Shown here: piece after piece, positions 35,416-46,911 of the stretch
Numbering within the stretch: position 1 is the first letter of the stretch
Layout: every line of letters begins with the position of its first letter
DNA from: Delphinapterus leucas
Taxonomy: Eukaryota > Chordata > Mammalia > Artiodactyla > Monodontidae
Direction of reading: 5' to 3'
Length of the DNA: 64,000 bases
NCBI RefSeq assembly: GCF_002288925.2
Contig: NW_022098026.1
Location: 25,282,921-25,346,920 of the forward strand
Notes under the pieces: generated by a model
Database searches by the model: none
What the model was told of the DNA's origin: nothing
Seen by the model: only the letters and a program-made list of their open reading frames with translations
Translations under genes and position numbers: made by a program

Positions 35416-35967
35416 TTTCCTTCTGCAACTTACTTTTTTATTGAAGTATAGTTAATTTACAATGTTGTGTTAATTTCTGCTGTGCAGCAGTGATTCAATT
35501 ATACATATATATATATTCTTTTTCATATTCTTTTCCATTATGTATTATCACAGGATATTGAATATAGTTCCCCGTGTTATACAGTAGGACCTTGTTGTTT
35601 ACCTATTCTATATATAATACTTAGCATCTGCTAATCCCAAACTCGGAATCCATCCCTCCCCTACTCCCTATCTGCCTTGGCAACCACAAGTCTGTTCTCT
35701 ATGTCTGTGAGTCTGTTTGGTAGATAAATTCATGTGTCATATTTTAGATTTCACATATAAGTAATATATGGTATTTGTCATTCTCTTTCTGACTTACTTC
35801 ACTTAGTATGATAATCTCTAAGTCCATCTATGTTGCTGTAAATGGCATTATTTCATTCTTTTTTATGGCTGAGTAGTATTCCATTGTATATATGTATCAA
35901 TACCACATCTTCTTTATCCATTCATCTGTCAATGGACATTTAAGTTGTTTCCATGTCTTGGCTATTG
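35416..35967 (-). mobile_element. 5'-truncated L1, antisense, with target-site duplication
   Basis: Starts near 'acttttttattgaagtatagttaatttacaatg' and passes 'ttatacagtaggaccttgttg', 'gataatctctaagtccatctatg' and 'ccattgtatatatg'. It ends 'ggacatttaagttgtttccatgtcttggctattg'. Flanks 35403-35415 and 35968-35980 are identical (aaaaataactttt, 13 bp), so the insertion limits are well defined. Only the 3' UTR and the end of ORF2 are present. Confidence 0.9.
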
Positions 35968-36169
35968 AAAAATAACTTTTCTTATTTTTATTTTCAGAGG
36001 GACTTTGAGAACATGGGCTTGATGGCAAAACAGAATATGACTATTACTGCCAAGAAATAGATGTCTGTGCCTAATGCAAGGGGAACAAACACAGAGCCTG
36101 CAATTTCCTAGAGTCATAATGAGGTAGTTCCCAGTCCACAGAAGTAATGATAAAATGGTATATACTCTA

Positions 36170-36335
36170 TTCATTTACTCATTTATTAGTTCACTCAACA
36201 ATATTTATTTTGCTATGGATACTGTGATTGGAAGTGGGGACTCAGTAGTGAATAAAAAGGATGGGGTTCTTTCCTTCCCAGACTTTTCAATCAGGCAGAG
36301 AAAACAAATGTTTAAAGAACATGGACCAGGGTAGT
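36170..36335 (+). repeat. Ancient dispersed repeat, 5' part
   Basis: 'catttattagttcactcaacaatatttattttgctatggatactg', 'ggggactcagtagtgaataaaa', 'ggggttctttccttcccag' matches the start of the old repeat family found elsewhere in the window. Confidence 0.5.
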
Positions 36336-36374
36336 ATGTCTCTAAGAAGGCAAAGAGCTTAAAGAGACAGATAC

Positions 36375-36535
36375 TTATGGGAATTGGGGGCAACCTAATT
36401 TTATTAAGCTTCAGTTTCCTCATGGATAAAAATGGAACAGTGTTATCACCAATGTCACGAGTATTTTGGAAGATTAAATGAAACAATTGGGTGTAAATCA
36501 TAGTGTGCGATACATAGTAAATTCTTACTAAATGT
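36375..36535 (+). repeat. MIR fragment
   Basis: 'gggggcaacctaattttattaagcttcagtttcctcatggataaaaatgg', then 'ttttggaagattaaatgaaacaattgg' is the MIR 3' half. Confidence 0.65.
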
Positions 36536-37101
36536 TAGACTTTAAGGTGTCGATAAAGATATCTTTACCAGCTATACAACTCTGAACAGTTTGAATAGAC
36601 TTTATTTATGCCATGTTAGAACATTCTACAAGGAACCTTACCTTATTCATAATTCAGATCTCTAAAATGTATGACATGTTGCACTTGGAACTTGGTTTTC
36701 TTTCTTTTTTTTTTTAGACGTATTGGATTAGCTTTTTTTTTTAAACATCTTTCTTGGAGTATAATTGCTTTACAATGGTGTGCTAGTTTCTGCTTTATAA
36801 CAAAGTGAATCAGCTATACATATACATATATCCCCATAACTCCTCGCTCTTGCGTCTACCTCCCACCCTCCCTATCCCACCCCTCTAGGTGGTCACAAAG
36901 CACCGAGCTGATCTCCCTGTGCTATGCAGCTGCTTCCCAGTAGCTTTCTATTTTACATTTCGTAGTGTATATATGTCCATGCCACTCTCTCACTTCATCC
37001 CAGCTTACCTTTCCCCCCACCATGTCCTCAAGTTCATTTTCTACATCTGCATCTTTATTCCTGTCCTGCCCCTAGGTTCTTCAGAACCTTTTCCTTTTTT
37101 T

Positions 37102-40100
37102 TTAGATTCCATACATACATGTTAGCATACGGTATTTGTTTTTCTCTTTCTGACTTACTTTACTCTGTATGACAGACTCTAGGTCCATCCACCTCACTAT
37201 AAATAACTCAATTTCGTTTCTTTTCATGGCTGAGTAATATCCCATTGTATATATGTGCCACACCTTCTTTATCCGTTCATCTGTCAATGGACACTTAGGT
37301 TGGTTCCATGTCCTGGCTATTGTAAATAGTGCTGCAATGAACATTGTGGTAAATGACTCCTTTTGAATTATGGTTTCCCGGGGTATATGCCCAGTAGTGG
37401 GATTGCTGGGTCGTATGGTAGTTCTATTTTAAGTTTTTTAAGGAACCTCCATACTGTTCTTCATAGTGGCTATAGTAATTTACATTCTCACCAACAGTCC
37501 AAGAATGTTCCTTTGCTGTGCAAAAGCTTTTAAGTTTCATTAGGTCTCATTTGTTTATTTTTATTTCCATTACTCTAGGAGGAGGGTCAAAAAGAATCTT
37601 GCTGTGATTTAAGTCATAGAGTGTTCTGCCTATGTTTTCCTCTAAGAGTTTGAGAGTGTCTGGCCTTACATTTAGGTCTTTAATCCATTTTGAGTTTACT
37701 TTTGTGTATGGTGTTAGGGAGTGTTCTAATTTCATTCTTTTACATGTAGCTGTCCAGTTTCCCCAGCATGACTTATTGAAGAGGCTGTCCCTTCTCCATT
37801 GTATATTCTTGCCTACTTTATCAAAGATAAGGTGACTATAGGTGTGTGGGTTTCTCTCTGGGTTTTCCATCCTGTTCCATTGATCTATATTTCTGTTTCT
37901 GTGCAACTACCATACTGTCTTGATTACTGTAGCTTTGTAGTATAGTCTGAAGTCCAGGAGCCTGATTCCTCCAGCTCCGATTTTCTTTCTCAGGATTGCT
38001 TTGGCTATTCGGGGTCTTTGGTGTTTCCATACAAATTGTGAAAATTTTTTTTCTAGTTCTCTGAAAAATGCCATTGGTAGTTTGACAGGGATTGCATTGA
38101 ATCTGTAGATTGCTTTGGGTAGTACAGTCATTTTCACAATGTTGATTCTTCCAATCCAAGAACATGGTATATCTCTCCATCTGTTGGTATCATCTTTAAT
38201 TTCTTTCATCAGTGTCTTATAGTTTTCTGCATACAGGTCTTTTGTCTCCTTTCCTAGGTATTTTATTCTTTTTTTTTTTTTTTTGCGGTGCATGGCCCCT
38301 CACTGTTGTGGCCTCTCCCGTTGCGGAGCACAGGCTCCGGACATGCAGGCCCAGCAGCCATGGCTCACGGGCACAACCGCTCCGTGGCTTGTGGGATCTT
38401 CCCGGACCGGGGCGCGAACCCATGTCCCCTGCATCGGCAGGCGGACTGTCAACCACTGCGCCACCAGGGAAGCCCTATTCTTTTTATTGCAATGGTAAAT
38501 GGGAGTGTTTCCTTAATTTCTCTTTCAGATTTTTCATCATTAGTGTATAGGAATGCAAGAGATTTCTGTGTATTAATTTTGTATCCTGCTACTTTACCAA
38601 ATCCATTGATTAGCTCTAGCAGTTTTCTAGGAGCATCTTTAGGATTCTCTATGCAGAGTGTCATGTCATCTGCAAACAGTGACAGTTTTACTTCTTTTTT
38701 TCTGATTTGGATTCCTTTTATTTCTTTTTCTTCTCTGATTGCTGTGGCTAAAACTTCCAAAACTATGTTGGATACTAGTGGTGAGAGTGGGCAACCTTGT
38801 CTTGTTCCTGATCTTAGTGGAAATGGTTTCAGTTCTTCACCATTGAGAATGATGTTGGCTGTGGGTTTGTCATATATGGCCTTTATTATGTTGAGAGAAG
38901 TTCCCTCTATGCCCACTTTCTGGGGAGTTTTTATCATAAATGGGTGTTGAATTTTGTCAAAAGCTTTTTCTGCATCTATTGAGATGATGATATGGTTTTT
39001 CTCCTTCAATTTGTTAATATGGTGTATCACATCGATTGATTTGCATATACTGAAGAATCCTTGCATTCCTGGGGTAAACCCCACTTGATCATGGTGTATG
39101 ATCCTCTTAATATGTGGTTGGATTCTGTTTGATAGTATTTTGTTGAGGATTTTTGCATCTATGTTCATCAGTGATATTGGCCTGTAGTTTTCTTTCTTTG
39201 TGACATCTTTGTCTGGTTTTGGTATCAGGGTGATGGTGGTCCTGTAGAATGAGTTTGGGTGTGTTCCTCCCTCTGCTATATTTTGGAAGAGTTTGAGAAG
39301 GACAGGTGTTAGCTCTTCTCTAAATGTTTGATAGAATTCGCCTGTGAAGCCATCAGGTCCTGGGTTTTTGTTTGTTGAAGGATTTTTAATCACAGTTTCA
39401 GTTTCAGTGCTTGTGATTGGTCTGTTTATATTTTCTATTTCTTCCTGGTTCAGTCTTGGAAGGTTGTGGTTTTCTAGGAATTTGTCCATTTCTTCCAGTT
39501 TGTCCATTTTATTGGCATGTAGTTGCCTGTAGTAATCTCTCATGATCCTTTGTATTTCTGCAATATCAGCTGTTACTTCTCCTCTTTCATTTCTAATTCT
39601 ATTGATCCGAGTCTTCTCCCTTTTTTTCTTGATGAGTCTGGCTTATGGTTTATCAATTTTGTTTATCTTCTCAAATAACCAGCTTTTAGTTTTATTGATC
39701 GTTGGTATTGTTTCCTCCATTTCTTTTTCATTTATTTCTGCTCTGATCTTTATGATTTCTTTCCTTCTGCTAACTTGGGTTTTTTTTTAATTCTTCTTCT
39801 CTAATTGTTTTAGGTGTAAGGTTAGGTTGTTTGTTTGAGATTTTTCTTATTTCTTAAGGTAGCATTGTATTGCTGTAAACTTCCTTCTTCAAATGGCTTT
39901 TGCTGCATCCCATTGGTTTTGGGTCACGGTGTTTCTAGGTATTTTTTGATTTCCTCTTTGATTTGTTCAGTGATCTCTTGGTTATTTAGTACTGTATTGT
40001 TTAGCCTCCATGTGTTTGTATGTTTTACAGACTTTTTTTCCTGCAACTGATATCTAGTCTCATAGCACTGTGGTCAGAAAGATACTTGATATGATTTCAA

Positions 40101-40752
40101 TTTTCTTAAATTTACCAAGGCTTGATTTGTGACCCAAGATATGATCTATCCTGGAGAATGTTCCATGAGCACTTGAGAAGAAACTGTATTCTGTTGTTTT
40201 TGGTTGGAATGTCCTATAAATATCAATTAAGTCCATCTGGTTTAATGTATCATTTAAAGCTTGTATTTCCTTATTTATTTTTTAGGATGATCTGTCCATT
40301 GGTGAAAGTGGGGTATTAAAGTCCCCTACTATTATTGTGTTACTGTCGATTTCCCCTTTTATGGCTGTTAGCATTTGCCTTAGGTATTGAGGTGCTCCTA
40401 TGTTGGGTGCATAAATATTTACAATTGTTATATCTTCATCTTGGATGGATTCCTTGATCATTATTTAGTGTCCTTCCTTGTCTCTTCTAATAGTCTTTAT
40501 TTTAAAGACTATTTTGTCTGATATGAGTATTGCTACTACAGCTTTCTTTTGATTTCCATTTGTGTGGAATATCTTTTTCCATCCCCTCACTTTCAGTCTG
40601 TATGTGTCCCTAGGTCTGAAGTGGGTCTCTTGTAGACAGCATATATATGAGTCTTGCTTTTGTATCCATTCAGCCAGTCTATGTCTTTTGGTGGGAGCAT
40701 TTAATCCATTTACATTTAAGGTAGTTATCAATATGTATGTTCCTATTACCAT
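37102..40752 (-). pseudogene. L1 ORF2 (endonuclease-reverse transcriptase), broken
   Basis: The N-terminal endonuclease start is at 40752 (TLNVNGLNAPTKRHR, CCLQETH) and runs open to 40465. The reverse transcriptase part is open for 364 codons at 39543-38449, with [13 protein letters not shown] (38802-38779) and the catalytic FADD box (38676-38665). The frame then runs into the nested SINE. Further ORF2 pieces follow at 38293-37547. The C terminus ends RMLTCMYGI at 37102. Between the segment near 37520 (FCTAKE-like) and the [18 protein letters not shown] segment near 37390-37440, several hundred bases usually present are missing. Even without the SINE, the span is about 0.4 kb shorter than a standard ORF2. 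Stops and frame breaks also occur between 40465 and 39543. Non-functional. Confidence 0.9.
38274..38475 (-). mobile_element. CHR-2-like SINE nested in L1 ORF2
   Basis: Reverse complement of the CHR-2-like consensus, from poly-T and 'gcggtgcatggcccctcactg' to 'ccaccagggaagcc'. The flanking L1 sequence is duplicated: tattcttttt at 38264-38273 and 38476-38485. It interrupts the reverse transcriptase-downstream part of ORF2 and so postdates the L1. Confidence 0.93.
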
Positions 40753-40766
40753 TTTCTAAATTGTTT

Positions 40767-41708
40767 TCAGTCTGTTATTGTAGGTCTTTTCCTTCTCTTG
40801 TATTTCCTGCATAGAGAAGTTCCTTTAGCATTTGTTGTAAAGCTGGTTAGGTGGTGCCGAATTCTCTTAGCTTTTGCTTGTCTGTAAAGGTTGTAATTTC
40901 TCCATTGAATCTGCTGTGTAGATCTATAGATCCTTGCTGTGGAGAATAATCTTGGTTGTAGGTTTTTCCCTTTCATCACTTTAAATATGTCCTGCCACAC
41001 CCTTATGGCTTGCAGAGTTTCTGGTGACAAATCAGCTGTTAACCTTATGGGGATTCCCTTGTGTGTTATTTGTTGTGTTTCCCTTGCTGCTTTTAATATG
41101 TTTTCTTTGTATTTAATTTTTAATTGTTTGATTAATATGTGTCTTGGTGTGTTTCTCCTTGGATTTATCCTCCATGGAACTCTCTGTGCTTCCTGGACTT
41201 GATTAACTATTTCCTTTCCCATATTAGGGAAGTTTTCAACTATAATCTCTTCAAATATTTTCTCAGTCCCTTTCTTTTTCTCTTCTTCTTCTGGGACCCC
41301 TATAATTCGAATGTTCGTGTGTTTAATGTCCCAGAGGTCTCTGAGACTGTCCTCAATTCTTTTCATTCTTTTTTCTTTATTCTGCTCTGCAGTAGTTACT
41401 TCCACTATTTTATCTTACAGGTCACTCCGTTCTTCTGCCTCAGTTATTATGCTATTGATTCCACTTAGAGAATTTTAAATTTCATTTATCGTATTGTTCA
41501 TCATTGTTTGTTTGCTCTTTACTTGTTCTAGGTCCTTGTTAAACGTTTCTTATATTTTCTCCATTCTATTTCCAAGATTTTGGATCATCTTTACTATCAT
41601 TACTCTGAATTCTTTTCCAGGTAAATTGCCTACTTCCTCTTCATTTTTTTGGTCTGGTGGGTTTTTACTTTGCTCCTTCATCTGCTGCATATTTCTCTGT
41701 CTTCTCAT
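40767..41708 (-). pseudogene. L1 ORF1 (RNA-binding chaperone), broken
   Basis: The probable start is at 41708 (MRRQRNMQQMKEQ), after which the frame is open only to 41550. It reopens at 41405-40767, which carries the conserved central and C-terminal domains: DLWDIKHTNIRIIGVPEEEE (RRM region) and the basic ILKAARE / ADLSPETLQAIRVW segment. Total span about 314 codons, slightly shorter than the usual 338. The gap at 41549-41406 has stops. ORF1p normally forms trimers that coat L1 RNA. No intact product is expected. Confidence 0.85.
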
Positions 41709-42693
41709 TTTGCTTAATTTACTGTGTTTGGGGTCTCCTTTTCGCAGGCTGCAGGTTCGTAGTTCCCGTTGTTTTTGGTGTCTGCCCCCAGTGGCTAAGG
41801 TTGGTTCAGTGGGTTGTGTAGGCTTCCTGGTGGAGGGGACGTGTGCCTGTGTTCTGGTGGATGAGGCTTGATCTTTTCTTTTTGTTGGCAGGATCACGTC
41901 CGACGGTGTGTTTTGAGGTGTCTGTGAACTTATGATTTTAGGCATCCTGTCTGCTAGTGGGTGGGGTTGTGTTCCTGTCTTGCTAGCTGTTTGGCATGGG
42001 GTGTCCAGCACTGGAGCTTGCCGATCATTGAGTAGAGCTGGGTCTTAGCATTGAGATGGAGATTTCTGGGAGAGTTTTCGCCATTTGATATTATGTGGGG
42101 CCGGGTGGTCTCTGGTGGACCAGTGTCCTGAACTCAGCTCTTCCACCTAAGAGGCTCAGGCCTGACACCTGGCCAGAGCACCAAGACCCTGTAAGCCACA
42201 CAGCTCAGAAGAAAAGGGAGAAAAGAAAAGAACAAAAGGAAAAAAAATCAATAAAATAAAATGAAGTTATTTAAAAAATTATAAAAAATAAAAAAATAAT
42301 AATTAAAAAAAAGAAAGACGAGAGCAACCAAACCAATAAACAAATCCACCAATGATAGCAAGTGCTAAAAACTATACCAAAAAAAAAAACAGAAAAAAGA
42401 AAATGGACAGACAGAACCCTACGACAAATGGTAAAAGCAAAGCTATACAGACAAAATCACACAAAGAAGCAGACACGTACACACTCACAAAAAGAGAAAT
42501 AGGAAAAAATATATAAAAATATATTTTAAAAAAAAGGAAGAGAGCAACCAAATCAATAAACAAATCTACCAGTGATAATAAGCTCTAAATACTAAAGTAA
42601 GGTAAACATAAAATCAGAAACAAATTAGATGCAGAAAGCAAACCCCAAGTCTACAGTTGCTCCCAGAGTCCACTGCCTCAATTTTGGGATGAT

Positions 42694-42769
42694 TCATTGT
42701 CTATTCAGGTATTCCACAAATGCAGGGTACATCATTGTCTATTCAGGTATTCCACAAATGCAGGGTACA
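42694..42769. repeat. Exact 38-bp tandem duplication inside the L1 5' UTR
   Basis: Unit 42694-42731 (starting 'tcattgtctattcaggtatt') is repeated exactly at 42732-42769. Confidence 0.95.
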
Positions 42770-43809
42770 TCAAGGAGATTTAATTCACTGCTCCTGAGGC
42801 TGCTGGGAGAGATTTCCCTTTCTCTTCTTTGTTCTCAGAGCTCCAGGGGTTCAGTTTTGGATTTGGCCCCGGCTCTGCATGTAAGTCGCCTGAGGGCATC
42901 TGTTCCCCCCACTCCAGACAGGATGGGGTTAAAGTAGCAGCTGATTCGGGGGCTCTGGCTCACTCAGGCCAGGGGGAGGGAGGGGTATGGAATGCGGGGT
43001 GAGCCTGCAGCGGCAGAGGCCGGCGTAACTTACAACAGCCTGATGCATGCCGTGTGTTCTCCTGGGGAAGTTGTCCCTGGATCATGGGACCCTGGCAGTG
43101 GCAGACTGCACAGGCTCTAGGGAGGGTAGGTGTGGATAGTGACCTGTGCTTGCACACAGGCTTCTTGGTGGCTGTAGCAGCAGCCTTAGTGTATCATGCC
43201 CATCTCTGGGGTCCGCGCTGATAGCCGCAGCTTGCGCACGTCTCTGGAGCTTGTTTAGGCGGTGCTCTGAATCCCCTCTCCTCGCGCACCCCGAAACAAT
43301 GGTCTCTTGCCTCTTAGCCAGTTCCAGACTTTTTTCCGGACTCCCTTCTGACTAGCTGTGGCGCACTAGCCCTCTTCAGGCTGTGTTTACGCCGCCAACC
43401 CCAGTCCTCTTCCTGGGATCTGACCTCCAAAGCCCAAGCCTCAGCTCCCAGCCCCCACCTGTCCCGGCGGCTGAACAGACAATCCTCTCGGGCTGGTGAG
43501 TGCTGGTCGGCAGCGATCCTCTGTGCGGGAATCTCTCTGCTTTGCTCTCTGCACCCCTGTTGCTGCACTCTCATCCATGGCTCCGAAGCTTCCACCCTGC
43601 CTATCCCCCGTCTCTGCCAGTAAAGGGGCTTCCTAGTGTGTGGAAACTTTTCCTCCTTCACAGCAGGTGAAGGTCCCATTCCTATTCTTTGTCTCTGCTT
43701 CTTCTTTTGCCCTACCCAGGTACGTAGGGAGTTTCTTGCCTTTTGGGAAGTCTGAGGTCTTCTGCCAGCATTCAGTAGGTGTTCTGTAGGAGTTGTTCCA
43801 CATGTAGAT

Positions 43810-44017
43810 TTTTTTTTTTTTGGTGGTACGCGGGCCTCTTACTGTTGTGGCCTCTCCCGTTGCGGAGCACAGGCTCCGGATGCGCAGGCTCAGCGGCCAT
43901 GGCTCACAGGCCCAGCCACTCCGTGGCATGTGGGATCTTCCCGGACCGGGGCACGAACCCGTGTCCCCTGCATTGGCAAGTGGACTCTCAACCACTGCGC
44001 CACCAGGGAAGCCCTGT
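43810..44017 (-). mobile_element. CHR-2-like SINE nested in the L1 5' UTR
   Basis: Reverse-complement copy from poly-T and 'ggtggtacgcgggcctctt' to 'ccaccagggaagccc', with a tgtagat duplication at 43803-43809 and 44018-44024. It lies only about 75 bp inside the L1 5' end. Confidence 0.93.
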
Positions 44018-44107
44018 AGATGTATTTTTGATGTATTTGTGGGGAGGAAGTTGATCTCCACATCTTACTCCTCTGCCATCTTGAAGCTCTCTGGAACTTG
44101 GTTTTCT

Positions 44108-45365
44108 GATCCAATCTTCTGAGTTCTGACCTTTGGCTTTGTCTCAGGTCTCTAACTTCATACCTACCATCAGATCTATGTCTGAAACGGCCTCTCCTGT
44201 TCTGGCCTTCCCCTCTTGGCTACAATCCACACTCATCTGCGGAAGCTATGTTTCCTACCTACTCCAGATAATAACTGCCTGGACTCTTAGGATCAAGATT
44301 CCCACCTGGTCTGCCCCATCCTGAGGAAGGTATTTAGCGAATTTTATTTGTAATAAAGCAAATTATGCTCCGTAAGGTCTCATTTTTTGCATGCTTTTAA
44401 ATGACAAGATTTGATTAGATAATGCCTTTGTATCCATCGTTTTATAAATTCCTGTTTCTCTTTTTTATTTTGGTGTGAAAATGATCATATTTTGCATAGA
44501 GTCCTTTGTAAAATCCCATGAAATCTGCTGAAACAGTAGGAACACACAAGCCAGGGAGCAAATTTTGGAGTTTTTCCACTAATAATACTTACACAGGGCT
44601 TTATTCTCCTCTCTTTGTGTGTCTTTCTCACATTATAAAATTGCTCTGCCAATATCAGTTAGTGGAGGGGGGAGAAAATATTTTAAAGCTAGGAATTGGA
44701 TGTTTCACTCAGTTGCTCCCTCATCCATCTTAATTTAGACACCATGACCACACAGCACCTAGCACCCACCCCTTCCACTCTGATGGCAATAATGGTCATG
44801 CCTATGAATGTTTACAAGCAACAATGGAAGGGCACACATTCCAGCTTCAAACACAGACACTTCCCATTCTCCTTCTCAAGGCAAAGCTTAAACAATAACC
44901 CTAGCTAAGGATTGAAATAAATATTCTTTGTTATGCTGAGTTCATAAACTCAAGTAATTCTAGTTAGGCAGATTCCTTTAAGAAATATGGCTAACAATTT
45001 AGATATGTGAACAAGAAGGGGAGGAAAGTGAGAGTAAAGGAAACTGTCAAAACTGGCAATCTCCAAAAATAAACACATCCTGAATATTAATAATGCATTG
45101 TATAAATTTAATTTGTTACACTTTACATCTAAGATATTTCTAGCCAGGAATGATATAATGCTGCTGACTTCAAATTTCTTTGCACTTCAAAGATTGTAAG
45201 TTGTAAAATTAGTATATCTTTATTATACTAATAAAAATTGATTAACATTTGTTTAACTTTTTGACAGTTGACTATGTCTTTTTGCAAATGTGAGCCTTCC
45301 TTAACATCAAGTTTCCATTTTTTACATGAGATATTTTTAACAAATAGCAATAATGTTAGGAAAAA
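44108..45365. other. Intronic sequence, nothing recognised
   Basis: No exon or transposon recognised after the L1 duplication. Short frames at 44133-44908 show no family resemblance. Confidence 0.35.
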
Positions 45366-45369
45366 CAAT

Positions 45370-45500
45370 ATAAGCTAAACTTTATTGAATGTTCACTAAT
45401 TACCATATACTATTCTTGGGGCATTACACGCATCAATTCACTTAAATCAGTATAAAGAAGCAGGTAATTCCTTTTTTATTTATAAGGAAATTAATAGTAG
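45370..45500 (+). repeat. Possible MIR fragment
   Basis: 'aactttattgaatgttcactaattaccatatactattcttggggcattacacgcatcaattcacttaa' parallels the MIR 5' half, weakly. Confidence 0.45.
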
Positions 45501-46412
45501 GAAAAATGGTAAATTTTTAAGTACACTGAGGATTCAATTTAATTAATAGCAGACTGGATAATTCTGACCAACTCTTAACCAGTAAAGACCATTTAAAAGG
45601 CTGGGGAGAAAAATCCCAAATTTTAAAAAGCATTAAAACCAACTAAGATTATAAAGAATTACCAGTCAGATTTGGGGATAAATAGAAACCCAGAGCCAAG
45701 AACACAAAGCACCCTGAGGCTTTTGGTCTGACCATATTTGCTGATTCAGGAGAGAATGGCTAAGAGGCTGAACTGAGCTGTTGATAGACCAATAGGTCTA
45801 GAGGAAAAAAGGTGGAATCCAATTAAACTGTCCTTGCTTTGGGTTGAGAACTCAGAGTACTGCATACTAAAAGAAAAGATGAAATACAAGCAAACGAATC
45901 TTCATAAAAACTCCAGGCTGGCTGTGAGACATCTGGATGACCCAGAAAATCTCAAACCCCAAATATAGATTAAGGTAAACCCAAATTGCTGTTACCCTCA
46001 GGAGTCTGGGAAAGGCAAAAGGAAATTGACTTGGAGAACTCAAATAATTTCTATTAACAATTATTGAAATACCATGCTCAGCATACAATCACAGGTGACC
46101 AAATAAATGAGGAGACAAGATAGCATGTGTAAGAACCAGCAGAACCAAGATACAACAGAAACACACGAAGACTTCAAATATTGTAATATCATTAGAAAGG
46201 GCCTGTAAAACAACTATGCATACTTAATTCAAGGAGATAAAAATCAAGCTTAAAAATGTTGAAAGGCAACCTGAAAGTATAAAAAGTGATATAGGAGATT
46301 TGGGAAAGAACAAAATAGAAAGTATTAAGCTGAAAAATCAAATAGCAACAAAAATTAAGAAATCAGTAGATGAGTCCATTGACATTTTAGGTACAACAGA
46401 AGAGAGACTCAG

Positions 46413-46624
46413 GGGCTTCCCTGGTGGCACGTGTTTGAGAGTCCGCCTGCCGATGCAGGGGACACAGGTTCGTGCCCCGGTCNGGGAAGATCCCACATGC
46501 CGCGGAGCGGCTGGGCCTGTGAGCCATGGCCGCTGAGTCTGCACGTCCGGAGCCTGTGCTCCGCAATGGGAGAGGCCACAACAGTGAGAGGCCCGCGTAC
46601 CGCAAAAAAAAAAAAAAAAAAAAA
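46413..46624 (+). mobile_element. CHR-2-like SINE with one ambiguous base
   Basis: Complete from 'gggcttccctggtggcacg' to 'ggcccgcgtaccgc' plus a run of about 21 A. Perfect 10-bp target-site duplication agagactcag at 46403-46412 and 46625-46634. Two bases of the A-box region are missing relative to other copies ('gcacgtgtttgaga' for 'gcacagtggttgaga'). Base 46483 is N, three bases after the B box. The long A tail suggests youth. Confidence 0.95.
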
Positions 46625-46911
46625 AGAGACTCAGTAAATGAAAGAGAGTTCAAAAGCATGGAGAGATCAAAAGATGAAAAATGACTCAAGAGACAAGAGA
46701 AGACACAGGATTTTGAGTAAAAGTTTGGCACACGTTCCACAGAGCCATGGAAGGATCCAAAAGACAGAATGGGGCAGAGGCAACGTTTAAAGAGATAATG
46801 GCTAAATTTTTTCCAGAATTGTTGAAACATACCAATCCATAGACTCAATAAGTCCAATAATTCCCAGCAAAAATCAAAGATAAAAAGGAAACCTTAAAAG
46901 CTGTCAGAAAG

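Larger units (their letters stand above)
36702..44092 (-). mobile_element. Full-span L1 retrotransposon, inactive, with two nested SINEs
   Basis: A minus-strand L1 with both ends. The 5' end reads 'agagagcttcaagatggcagagg', and a poly-A tail (poly-T on plus) lies at 36702-36715. It is flanked by a perfect 15-bp target-site duplication, ggaacttggttttct, at 36687-36701 and 44093-44107. Order along the minus strand: 5' UTR (44092 to about 41709), ORF1 (about 41708-40767), ORF2 (40752-37102), 3' UTR and tail. The span is about 7.4 kb, or about 7.0 kb without the two CHR-2-like SINEs at 38274-38475 and 43810-44017. Both ORFs are broken by stops and frame changes, so it cannot move by itself. It lies in the same orientation as JAKMIP2. 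The intact ends indicate full-length reverse transcription; the nested SINEs are younger. Confidence 0.93.
41709..44092 (-). promoter_or_regulatory. L1 5' UTR with internal duplications
   Basis: About 2.2 kb excluding the nested SINE. The distal part (42840-43690) is GC- and CpG-richer, as expected of an L1 promoter. The proximal part is extremely A-rich on the plus strand (42190-42630), with two related blocks about 220 bp apart starting 'agagcaaccaaa(c/t)caataaacaaatc' (near 42321 and 42541). It also contains an exact 38-bp tandem duplication at 42694-42769. Whether it retains promoter activity cannot be judged. Confidence 0.7.

Noticed and set aside
38283..38550. Repeated Gly/Pro/Arg-rich short peptides seen at several sites (also near 43779, 50201, 62336, 63386)
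   Set aside because: All are translations of the reverse strand of CHR-2-like SINEs, not a protein family.
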